23,951 bases of DNA, from assembly GCA_030374735.1 (NCBI GenBank), contig JASCIV010000334.1, forward strand, positions 1 to 23,951. Direction: 5' to 3'. Positions 9,591 through 17,281 of the stretch are shown piece by piece (position 1 is the stretch's first letter; every line of letters starts with the position of its first letter). The stretch is from Gracilaria caudata. Lineage: Eukaryota > Rhodophyta > Florideophyceae > Gracilariales > Gracilariaceae. A program made the position numbers and the translations under genes. The notes below the pieces were generated by a model. The model was not told the DNA's origin, did not search any database, and saw only the letters and a list, made by a program, of their open reading frames with translations.

Positions 9591-10402
9591 AAGCTGCGTT
9601 GGCCAAAGTGTGTCGTATCCCAAAATGCTCTCGCGGACATGCGTGTTGCGAAGGTACTTGCGCGTTTTTCTTGCCTACCATGACAGTGACAGCTGCTCAA
9701 AAGTGTACATACACACTTGGAACGAAGCTTTTGTTTCCGGCTGACATGTGCGCAAATACGGAGTGTCGCGTCAAACGTGCTGTTCGCTCGGCGGCTATGT
9801 TCTCCACCACTTGCGCGCGCTGCAGCATGCGTGGCCGTGCTCGTCATTTCTCGCGCTTCGAGCTTGTCGAAGCTCCGCGCAGCCGCGCACATTTCTATGC
9901 ACAGCTTTACGCTTGATCTGATCCGGCGCTCGCGCGCATTGGCTGTACTAAAACGGTGGCACTTGACTGTTGAGAGTACAGCGATGAGTTGCCTGCGTCC
10001 AGATACATCCGCTTCCTCTTCCTCATCAAAAAGACGCTGCAATAATTGCACAATTATTTGTGCAAAAAACTGGCCACCACACAAAAATTTGCAGCCACGC
10101 CATGCATCGCCGAGCTGTGGCCAGTACGCGAGCTGCTGCTGCCAAAATTGCGCCACGCGCATGCGTACCGACCGCCCGTTTTCCACCACCGCCTCCGCGC
10201 AAATCCGCGCCTCACCACACACAACCGCACCCGCGCGGCACTGCGCAGCATGCGCCGTGCCGATGCAGTGCTTCAGCTGCATCGGCCGCCGGTTGGCAAT
10301 GCGCTAATTGCCGCGATACGCCGCAGTGCGTCGTGTCCGCGTCAAACCTCGAGCTGTGCAAACTTGGTGTGAGAGTGTGAGCGAGAGCCGCATCTGCTCA
10401 AC
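9591..10402. other. GC- and TGC-rich intergenic region before the ABC transporter
   Basis: About 0.8 kb between two tandem genes. Long frames are open at once on both strands (231 codons at 10282-9587 minus; 196 codons at 9717-10307 plus). This reflects skewed composition and few stop codons, with many cysteine codons from TGC repeats. None shows a motif, so I call no gene. It presumably holds the Mpv17 3' UTR and the ABC transporter promoter. Confidence 0.4.
10041..10065. repeat. Two overlapping, mutually exclusive AT-rich hairpins
   Basis: AATAATTG (10041-10048) pairs with CAATTATT (10051-10058). TTGCACA (10046-10052) pairs with TGTGCAA (10059-10065). The two inverted repeats share bases, so only one hairpin can form at a time. 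The element stands out in a GC-rich intergenic stretch about 340 bp upstream of the ABC transporter start. Confidence 0.6.
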
Positions 10403-12451
10403 ATGTCTTTCGTGCCGCTGCGCAGCTGTGCGTTCCTGCCGAGTGCGCCGCTCCTCGCGCAGCGAGCAAACCTACTTTCACGCGGCGCACTCACTTCTCA
10501 TCGCCTCAGTTCTCGCCCAAGCTGCGTTCGTACAAGGAGGCCACTGTTTATAAACTCGCTCTCCGCGGGCATATCAACGAACGCGCTTGCGTCAGCCGCA
10601 GCTTTGGATGCAAATGAACGCCAAAACCACAAGTATGCACAAGCAACTCCCCATCCAAACATCCGCTTCCTGAGCACGTTGAGCGCGGAATGGCGTATTC
10701 TGATTCCAGCGCTGGCCGCCGCAGTCACTGCTAGTCTGTGCGCCGTGTTCGTTCCCATCATGTACGGCCGCACCGCCGCCTTCTTGGCGCGCGCCGCAAG
10801 CATGAACCCCGTGCTTGCGCGCGCAGAACTGTTTGGGCATGTGGCGCGGCTGTTCGCTTTCTTCATGGTCGAATCGCTCATGACGTTTGTGTTTGTGGCG
10901 TTGGCCACGCGCGCCGTGGACAGAGCCACGCGACGCTTGAGGGAGCGTTTGTTTCGCATCACCATGCAAAACGACGTGGGCTACTTTGATAGCGCCGGTC
11001 GCTCTGATATCGAGCGCAATATCACCGCGGAAATCCAGTCTGTGCGAGACACTGTTTGGGCAAACCTCAGTAAGGACCGAGGTATCCGTGCCACCATTGA
11101 AGTGGTGCTTGGTTTGATAGTGTCAATGTCTATCATGGGGGTGGCTGGACTTCCGGTATTTGCCATACTGGTGCCAATTATGGCCTCCACCTCTGCTCGT
11201 ATCGGCATGCGTACGGGCAGGCTCGCCTTTGACGTCAATACAATGGAATCAGTTGTTCGCAAGTTTGTCAACGAACGTATTGCGGGCCTGAGAACTGTGA
11301 AAGCGTTCGGCGCCGAAAACAAGGAATCGCAAGCGTTTGGTGGTGTGCTCAGCACCGTTGAGCAAGCCTCCAACAAGTCATCTTCTGGTCGTGCGCTGTC
11401 TGAATCCATCAGTCGTTTCACTGTGTTCTCCACCATGTCCTCGTACATGATTCTCGGTGGACTGTTGATCTGTTCTGGACGTTTGACATACGAACTTTTC
11501 GCTTGCTTGAACGGATACATCTGGAACCTTAACTTCTGCATGGCTGGTTTGTCTTTTACTCTTGCTGATTCATCAAAGCTTTCAAACTCGTTGCGTTCTA
11601 TATACTCCGTGCTGGACAGTGCTGATTCGTATTCTGCAACCTCAACGCAACACAACTCCCACATTGCACATAATTTACCGGAGATGTACAAAGGAGAAAT
11701 AGAGTTCAAGAACGTGTATTTCCATTACCCCAGCAGACCGAATGCAGCCGTTCTAAAGGGAGTCAACATGTCCATGAGACCAGGGGAGATGGTGGCGCTT
11801 GTCGGTGCATCAGGTGGTGGCAAATCAACTCTTGCCGCGCTTATCAGCCGCATGTACGCCGCTACTTTGGGTCGAATAACCTTAGACGGAGTCGATATTC
11901 AAGCGATTCCTCCAGATGTGTATACAAAGCAGATCTCAGTTGTCGAACAAGATCCGGTTTTGTTCCAAGGCACAATTCGTGACAACATCGCGTATGGTCG
12001 TCCTGATGAAATCGTGCACGATAGCGAGATTATTCGAGCGGCGAAGGAAGCCAATGCGCATCATTTCATCACAAAGCTACCACAAGGGTATGACACGGTA
12101 TGGAATCCGGGTTCCAACATGTCAGGAGGCCAGCGACAACGGATTGCGATTGCACGCAGTCTGGTTAAATCGCCCAGAATACTCATTCTTGACGAAGCTA
12201 CTTCAGCCTTGGACCAGGAGAGCGAACGACTTGTTCAAAATGCCCTGGAAAGGATTATGAAGAACCGCACCGTCTTGTTGATTGCTCACCGTCTGAGCAC
12301 GGTTCGGTCTGCAGACAAAATTCTGGTGGTGGGGGATGGCCGAATACTTGAACAGGGAAATTATGAAGAGCTTGTTTCATTGGAGGATGGTTATTTCCGC
12401 ACGCTTGTACAATCCGCGAGTAATTTCGTAGACCGCAAAGTATCCTTCTAA
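10403..12451 (+). CDS. ABCB-type half transporter, probably mitochondrial
   Basis: ATP-binding-cassette exporter of 682 residues with one membrane domain and one nucleotide-binding domain, intronless. The first 60 or so residues are rich in Arg, Ser, Ala and Leu with almost no acid, like a mitochondrial (or plastid) presequence. Membrane helices span roughly 85-400. The ATPase domain begins near 434 (IEFKNVYFHYPSRPN, A-loop). It has Walker A GASGGGKST (468-476), Q-loop SVVEQDPVLFQGTIRDNIAYG region, signature MSGGQRQR (573-580), Walker B ILILDEATSALD with D597/E598, and the H-loop at H629 (IAHRLSTV). All catalytic elements are intact. The layout is closest to the ABCB10/TAP-like half transporters, which work as homodimers. 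The substrate cannot be told. A plastid envelope location is an alternative. Confidence 0.95.
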   Translation: MSFVPLRSCAFLPSAPLLAQRANLLSRGALTSHRLSSRPSCVRTRRPLFINSLSAGISTNALASAAALDANERQNHKYAQATPHPNIRFLSTLSAEWRILIPALAAAVTASLCAVFVPIMYGRTAAFLARAASMNPVLARAELFGHVARLFAFFMVESLMTFVFVALATRAVDRATRRLRERLFRITMQNDVGYFDSAGRSDIERNITAEIQSVRDTVWANLSKDRGIRATIEVVLGLIVSMSIMGVAGLPVFAILVPIMASTSARIGMRTGRLAFDVNTMESVVRKFVNERIAGLRTVKAFGAENKESQAFGGVLSTVEQASNKSSSGRALSESISRFTVFSTMSSYMILGGLLICSGRLTYELFACLNGYIWNLNFCMAGLSFTLADSSKLSNSLRSIYSVLDSADSYSATSTQHNSHIAHNLPEMYKGEIEFKNVYFHYPSRPNAAVLKGVNMSMRPGEMVALVGASGGGKSTLAALISRMYAATLGRITLDGVDIQAIPPDVYTKQISVVEQDPVLFQGTIRDNIAYGRPDEIVHDSEIIRAAKEANAHHFITKLPQGYDTVWNPGSNMSGGQRQRIAIARSLVKSPRILILDEATSALDQESERLVQNALERIMKNRTVLLIAHRLSTVRSADKILVVGDGRILEQGNYEELVSLEDGYFRTLVQSASNFVDRKVSF

Positions 12452-12799
12452 GGTCCACATTATTGTGTAGGATAGCCTGGGTTCTGTTGCAGAGGGTCCC
12501 TTGACGCCTTTGCAGTTACCCTGCACACGAGGAGAACCATGTATTTTTAGCTGTACAGAGGGAAATAGGTGTGGGTCTCGACCTTTAGGTGCTAAGAACT
12601 CCAACCGCAGGTGACTCGAAGGCGAGTAACGGACTCGACGTCAGATATAGTCCTTGATGAAATGAATGAGTCTCATGCCGAAAGACCTCCACTGCCGCGA
12701 GAGATGTCAATCTGTCTCACACAAGTTAATGTTTCCGTGACAAACCGCGTTATTCTCACACTCTCCAGCGACTGTCATCCTCAAGTCCGTACGAATCGG
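12452..12799. other. Convergent 3' intergenic region
   Basis: Lies between the stop codons of the ABC transporter and the minus-strand hypothetical gene. I see no gene, repeat or RNA here. Confidence 0.4.
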
Positions 12800-13771
12800 T
12801 TACGCATCCTCGGGTTTTCTGTGGCTTCTGGCTAGTTCCTCCATCAGTTCATCTACTGCGTGGAGTACCGACCTCGGCACACTCGTCGAGAAGGACTTGT
12901 CAGCGGTGAACTGTATTGCTGTTACCCACTCACGGCGTCTGAACCACAGTCGAACCGTTTCATCTGGAGCCACTTCAAGATAGTAGTGCCTTCTTTCGCG
13001 GTTTCCAATGGAAATGGCCGACACATAGTACCACGAAACAACTTCGGTTTCGTTAATGGTCATATTGTCGCAGAACACTAGGTTGCTTATCGGGGATGCA
13101 ACCCATATTGATGGAACGCAAGAGTGCCATCGAAGCAAAATGATCTTAAGCTTGACCAACGCTGCCATGCTAGAAGGGAGCATTTGCAAACCTGGCTTCT
13201 GTTCTGAACTACCGTCCTCTTTGTGGCATTGACTTCTTCCTAAATTAACCAGACTATTGTGTAAATGAAGAAAGAGAGACTTTTTTCTCCACCAGTTGTC
13301 TGCGCTGTATAATCTTTGGAAGCTTTCCGAGAGACTCTTGAATTTCACACGTTTGTCGGCGACCTTCCGCACGAGGTGCTCCGCAGCTTCCTCAAACCCG
13401 TCAGTCATCGAGAGAATCACTCGCTCGCTGACAATACGGGAGGGTTTTATAATGAAACCGTGCCATTCTTTCGCGTCTTGTTCGACTAGCTTAGCGACCA
13501 TCATTGTGCTGTCTTCGCAACTGATAAAGGTCGCTTTTGAATCCTCTTTAGTACTGTCGGGTTCAAGATCTGCAAAAGGGTCCGCATAGTACGGCTTGAA
13601 AACAGCTGATGACATAGAAGCAGAGGCCAGAAAGAGGCGCACTTTTTCAACAACGAAATCGTGTGTGACCTTGTGCGGGATCGAAAAATACCAGTTCAAA
13701 GTACTATCGTGACAAAATGAGAGAAAGGTAATACATTCCCTCTCCTCGGTCATGCTGTTGGTTTTGTCCAT
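12800..13771 (-). CDS. Hypothetical protein, 323 residues
   Basis: Uninterrupted frame of 323 residues; I do not recognise the family. The composition is ordinary for a folded soluble protein, with no signal peptide or membrane helix. A helical, basic middle (about 125-185) contains NWWRKKSLFLHLHN. The C-terminal half (about 225-310) has alternating hydrophobic and aromatic residues (VVSWYYVSAISI, HYYLEV, VRLWFRRREWVTAIQF) that suggest a beta-rich domain, followed by a final helix (AVDELMEELARSH). Alternative starts lie at residue 7 (13753) and at residue 53 (MSSAVFKPYY). A TATATAAAA element on the minus strand at 14042-14034 is about 260 bp upstream of the first ATG. Coding status is likely from length alone; function is unknown. 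Confidence 0.7.
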   Translation of the reverse strand: MDKTNSMTEERECITFLSFCHDSTLNWYFSIPHKVTHDFVVEKVRLFLASASMSSAVFKPYYADPFADLEPDSTKEDSKATFISCEDSTMMVAKLVEQDAKEWHGFIIKPSRIVSERVILSMTDGFEEAAEHLVRKVADKRVKFKSLSESFQRLYSADNWWRKKSLFLHLHNSLVNLGRSQCHKEDGSSEQKPGLQMLPSSMAALVKLKIILLRWHSCVPSIWVASPISNLVFCDNMTINETEVVSWYYVSAISIGNRERRHYYLEVAPDETVRLWFRRREWVTAIQFTADKSFSTSVPRSVLHAVDELMEELARSHRKPEDA

Positions 13772-14033
13772 GAACTATACTGGTCACATGGCAGAATTAA
13801 AATTCGTGCTCTTGACGAAGACAATACGCGGGCGATGAAAAAGAGATTGTTCGAATCGTTTCTGCAGGCGACTGCACGGAACCATTCCCTGATCTTCCCT
13901 TTTAGAACAAGGCCGTGGGAACGACACCAATTCGTTCTTAGCTAGAGCCCGGCTTTGACCTCGCGAATTCTCGACAGCAGGGCTTAAGGTTGCAGGGATA
14001 CCTCTGTGCGGCAGCACCGTGACTCGCCCACTG

Positions 14034-14042
14034 TTTTATATA
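14034..14042 (-). promoter_or_regulatory. TATA-box-like element
   Basis: TATATAAAA read on the minus strand, upstream of the 323-residue hypothetical gene. Position and sequence fit a TATA box, but no transcription start is known. Confidence 0.4.
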
Positions 14043-14434
14043 CGTGACATTCGTGCAAGTGCGAGAAATGACTTGATAGTAGCGGTTGCGATGAGAATTT
14101 CGAAGCAAAGTTAAACCCTTTCGGTTTGCTGAAGCTTAATATTGGGGTGGTTTCTCACGAATGAACTTAAAAGAATGGCTCTGCGAAGCGAGAAAACAAA
14201 GCGGCGGCCTCAAATGAAGATGGAATCTAAACACTGCAATGGGAGCCCGAATGCTTTCTTCTCCCAAAGAAGATGACCCCAGCTCTCGGCCTACGCTTGT
14301 AGATACCCAGCTCTGTAATTTGTCTATGCCTACAGTAGTCGTTTCGGACTTTTGCAATTTAGAAATTCGGATTTTTCGGATTTTTATGCGCCGTGTCCGA
14401 AACGACGTGTCACGCGCCATCTCCCACCTCACCA

Positions 14435-14463
14435 ACCTCGGCCCAGATCATCTGGGCCGAGGT
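14435..14463. promoter_or_regulatory. Perfect 29-nt palindrome just upstream of a start codon
   Basis: Two 14-base arms, ACCTCGGCCCAGAT and its exact reverse complement, flank a single central C. The element ends 6 nt before the ATG at 14470. It could be a binding site for a dimeric regulator or a stable mRNA hairpin affecting translation. Confidence 0.75.
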
Positions 14464-14469
14464 GGTGCG

Positions 14470-14948
14470 ATGATCGCCCTGTTGTCGCCACCGCTGCCCC
14501 CTCCGCATTCTCCGCGCTTTCCACCCCGTTCACCACGTTCACCACGTTCACCCCACTCTCGCCCGCGCTCTCCTTCCGTGGTATCCGGGGACTTTCATTT
14601 CCTGGCGGACCATGTGCGCGATGCGCTGAGGACTGCACTTTGCGTTCCCAAGCCGATTGCAGGTAGCGGCGCACAGTGCACGATTGACGCGACGCACGTT
14701 GGGCGACGGATAGTGTACGTGCAGTATCAAAGCGACGCATTGAGTACGTTGGCGCAGCGCTTTGGACTAAGAGCGAGCAGACGTTGAAGGTGGGTAATGG
14801 TTCGAACGACTGGCTCATGAGCAATATGATGCAGAGCGCGGGGCCGGGTGTGCCGTTCAACGCGAAGCCGGCGGTGCAGAACCGCGCCATGTATCGGGTG
14901 ATTCAGAGCTCTTTGAGCGATGTGTTGTATCTGCAGGGCTTTTCGTAG
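14470..14948 (+). CDS. Small protein with weak LysM-like segment, apparent frameshift
   Basis: About 159 residues if one base is restored. The N-terminus is rich in Pro, Ser and Arg (three 9-nt CGTTCACCA-type repeats encode SPR units). Then comes a globular part: DFHFLADHVRDALRTALC, IVYVQYQSDALSTLAQRFG, then after a frame change KSEQTLKVGNGSNDWLMSN and MYRVIQSSLSDVLYLQGFS before TAG at 14948. Both frames have the strong G/C third-base preference of real coding sequence. They join without gap or overlap at TTTGGACTAAG (14761-14771), so one G appears to be missing. The piece VYVQYQSDALSTLAQRFG to NGSND loosely resembles LysM (peptidoglycan/chitin-binding; pattern Y-x-V...GD-x-L-x-x-IA-x-x-F). 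This match is weak and the family may be something else. Confidence 0.6.
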
Positions 14949-15267
14949 CAGCGCGTTCAGACGCTGGTGGGCTCGCCTCAACAGCACGCCTTTTATTTGT
15001 TTGTTGTGCGCTTGACTTGGCTGCGATGGCCAGCAAAACTGCGTTGTTCCTGTTGCTTGCTCACTTCTTAGTTTAAGCAGCTCGCTGCCGCTGTGCTTGT
15101 TGCTCGTTCGTCTATCTCCGCCGCTTATATAGCTTTTGCTCCTGACGCGTGCTGTTGCTCTAGTTTGTCCTTTACTCATTTGATACAACCCCCTACCCCC
15201 ACCCCCCAACACAGAACAAAAGCGAAGTAGCCAAAAAATATCGTTCCAAGCTGTCTCTCCGCGCTTC
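14949..15267. other. Convergent 3' intergenic region
   Basis: Pyrimidine-rich, with a C-run stretch near 15189-15210. No gene or RNA seen. Confidence 0.4.
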
Positions 15268-15767
15268 TTAGTTCCGCTCACTGTCTAAATCTGCTTGCCC
15301 CGTAGTCCTTTGGCATTTCCAGTACCAGCACCGTCCAAGCTCCTTTGTCGTGAACGGCACCTCCACCTTGAGCGTTTTCAACATTTCGTGCTGAGGCACG
15401 ATGCGCAGCCACACTCTGCACTCGTTAGGCACACCCAATTGCTTCACAAACGCCTCTACGCCTGCAACCCGCTTCGCTCCGCTGTTTTGACGTATTCCAT
15501 TTGCCATATAAAGCGCATTGTCACGTTTGCACACCATGTCCCCGAGTGGAGATTTCTTCATCAGTGGCACGTATAGCATCCCTTCCTCCATTTCTTCGAA
15601 TCTCGGCACATCGTCGTCAACTCCCGTTAATATCCGCCCGCTTGAAAACAGTTCTTCGTCTTCTCCGCTCGTTCGAAGGGTGCGATTGTTCGGTGATGTC
15701 CGGATTCTCAAGAATGTCAGGGGGCGTACTTTGTGAAGGTGTTAGGATGCTTCACAGCAGCAGGCAT
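15268..15767 (-). CDS. Hypothetical protein, about 166 residues, apparent frameshift
   Basis: I do not recognise this protein. The ATG at 15767 opens MPAAVKHPNTFTKYAP, which then hits a stop. The next frame over continues at once with LTFLRIRTSPNNRTLRTSG and runs open to 15268. The change falls in a CCCCC run near 15720, so one missing C would explain it. The rest includes EDEELFSSGRI, FEEMEEGMLYVPLMKKSP, YMANGIRQ, a WLRIVPQHEM segment and a final KELGRCWYWKCQRTTGQ. No signal peptide or membrane helix is evident. Convergent with the LysM-like gene and divergent from NDUFA2. If the first 15 residues are not coding, the gene may have an undetected upstream exon. Confidence 0.5.
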
Positions 15768-15985
15768 AGAAGCTGAGATTTGGGGGTCTGACCAGGAAAC
15801 AGAACGGTAGGTTTCCGTTTTACACCTGTCGGAACACAAGAACCACCAGGCCACATCATGATCATCATGTCCGACCACCGGACTCCGGCGTGAACAAACC
15901 CAGTGCACCCGTCCACTATGTGCGAAGGTACGACGATACGATTTCGAATAGCGTTCTACGGTGAAGCTTCTACTCTCTACCGTCG

Positions 15986-16006
15986 GACCGTCAAACTTTG
16001 ACGGTC
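15986..16006. promoter_or_regulatory. Perfect 21-nt palindrome
   Basis: GACCGTCAAA and its exact reverse complement around a central C. It lies 250 bp upstream of the NDUFA2 start and 219 bp upstream of the minus-strand gene, so it could serve either promoter. Confidence 0.6.
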
Positions 16007-16084
16007 AAAAGTACCCTTCGGAATGTTAAAAAAAAGCTGAACTTTTGCTCTTTCTGATTTAAATCATTGGTCCTCATCTACTAT

Positions 16085-16111
16085 TTTTGCAAAAAAGCAA
16101 AATAATTTTGC
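16085..16111. repeat. Three-arm alternating hairpin, AT-rich
   Basis: TTTTGC (16085-16090), GCAAAA (16097-16102) and TTTTGC (16106-16111). The middle arm can pair with either outer arm. It lies about 150 bp upstream of the NDUFA2 start. The layout resembles the element at 10041-10065. Confidence 0.5.
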
Positions 16112-16256
16112 GCTCAATAACGCTGGCACAGGGACAGATCACTGGCAGGCATTGATTAGATAGGATTGCCTTCGCCCACTACTACGTCCTTTCTGGTGTC
16201 GAGAAGCAAGTTGTAGTCATCGTAACTATCTCCAGTTCATCAATAAAGCGATCATT

Positions 16257-16816
16257 ATGAGCTGGCGAGCAAGACTATCCACTTGCCTAAACGAATTGCG
16301 TGTCGTTTACTGCGCAAACTCCCCATCAAGCGTCGGCACACGGTAAGAATCCGCCTTCAGATTCAGAGGAACGTAAACCAAGCTCCTTTGCCTGTTTATT
16401 CCCCTGGAGAACATCATGAATGCCAAAGACGCATGCTGACAGAAAGCGGATTTGTTAACTTGCGGTGCACGTTAGGGAGTTTCTTAAGAACAACTACGCT
16501 GACCTCAAAGCGCTGAATCCCGGTCTCCCCATATATGCCAGACCCGCGGACGGCGTTGAGCCTCATATTGCAGCCCGATACGGTAAGTAGAAACACCTGC
16601 AAAGAGTTCATCAGCTCTGGATTCGGCATTACAGGGTCTAATTCATTGTTCTCTTTGGCAGCTCGTGGCGTATACGATGTAAAACGAACGTCGAATATGA
16701 CTGCGGATCAGGTTTTGGGCATTGTGAAGGAGTTTGAGGCCGCTGCAACTGTGATCAATAGTAGAGTTGGAAGTGGAATCGGTGGAGATAGCTTTAAGCT
16801 TGCTGATGTCGTTTAA
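16257..16816 (+). CDS. NDUFA2: Complex I accessory subunit B8 (NDUFA2), three exons
   Basis: Accessory subunit of mitochondrial NADH:ubiquinone oxidoreductase with a thioredoxin-like fold, in the matrix arm. Exons: 16257-16342, 16476-16582, 16662-16816. Introns of 133 and 79 nt have donors GTAAGA and GTAAGT and acceptors ending GTTAG and TTGGCAG. The product has 115 residues. From the start it matches family members closely: MSWRARLSTCLNELRVVYCA, SPSSVGTREFLKNNYADLKA, LNPGLPIYARPADGVEPHIA, then ARYARGV and MTADQVLGIV. Both splice joins fall inside conserved stretches and keep frame. One family cysteine is present (C19), but the second, in the motif usually written REC-S-G-V, is replaced (A53), so the disulfide known in mammals cannot form. 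The C-terminus is about 15 residues longer than usual. An inverted repeat overlaps the stop codon. Confidence 0.92.
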
Positions 16817-16858
16817 CACGATTATCATTAGATGGTGACGGGTCAGAAGTCGTGTTAA
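16813..16858 (+). terminator. Inverted repeat overlapping the NDUFA2 stop codon
   Basis: TTAACACGA (16813-16821, beginning one base before the TAA stop codon) and TCGTGTTAA (16850-16858) form a nine-base stem with a 28-nt loop. It may be a 3' mRNA structure; function is not known. Confidence 0.35.
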
Positions 16859-17281
16859 CCAGCTCCGTTCGGGCTGCGAGGGATCGTTAAATTTTCTCTC
16901 AGAACCCTGAACTGCGCATTCCTCGCCCTTTCCAAGTTTTCCAGCTAACCTATGCCCGAAAGGTTATGAAGGCGAGAATCAATTCACTGCGTGAAAGTAA
17001 ACCGAATCACGGAGCACTTTTGCAACGTTGATACGCCCAGATTGAAATGTATTCAAGTATACCGGAAAGATGAATTCATATCTGTACTCTCCATGCCTGT
17101 TAGCACTAAAATGCCCCATAAACAACGAGATGACGTACACGGGCTTCGGGGGGAAACTCCCAAAAGGTGTAGTTGCGTGGTGCTGCCTCCATAGACTTTC
17201 TCGTGTTTGCCTCCCAGCAGGCTTGCGAAAGGTCTGAACTCGTTCAACAGTTCCCCATCCTGCTGCTACCTTCAACAGCCA
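16859..17281. other. Intergenic region upstream of the methyltransferase gene
   Basis: Lies between two plus-strand genes. An in-frame ATG at 17207 would extend the downstream protein by 25 residues. No other gene, RNA or repeat is seen. Confidence 0.4.

Larger units (their letters stand above)
13772..14469. other. Divergent intergenic region with TATA-like element and palindrome
   Basis: Separates the minus-strand hypothetical gene from the plus-strand LysM-like gene and should contain both promoters. Notable contents, listed separately, are a minus-strand TATA-like box (14034-14042) and a 29-nt perfect palindrome (14435-14463). A tandem CGGATTTTT pair lies near 14367-14384. I see no further gene. 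Confidence 0.45.
15768..16256. other. Divergent intergenic region with two palindromic elements
   Basis: Lies between a minus-strand hypothetical gene and NDUFA2. It holds a 21-nt perfect palindrome (15986-16006) and an AT-rich three-arm repeat (16085-16111), both annotated separately. No gene is seen in it. Confidence 0.45.

Noticed and set aside
9587..10282. A 231-codon open frame on the minus strand
   Set aside because: Overlaps equally long open frames on the other strand in TGC-rich DNA; no motif, no family likeness, odd Cys/Arg composition.
13784..14017. A 77-codon minus-strand frame just upstream of the orphan gene
   Set aside because: Its ATG lies within about 25 nt of the TATA-like box, and the sequence shows no protein-like features.
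14760..14790. Programmed ribosomal frameshift in the LysM-like gene
   Set aside because: No slippery heptamer or downstream structure at the join; a single missing base at GG is simpler.
14784..14815. A tRNA T-arm-like GGTTCGAA
   Set aside because: No matching acceptor, D-arm or anticodon stem around it, and it lies inside coding sequence.
14727..15281. A 184-codon minus-strand frame opposite the LysM-like gene
   Set aside because: Third-base bias in the overlapped part fits the plus-strand gene; the remainder is low-complexity.
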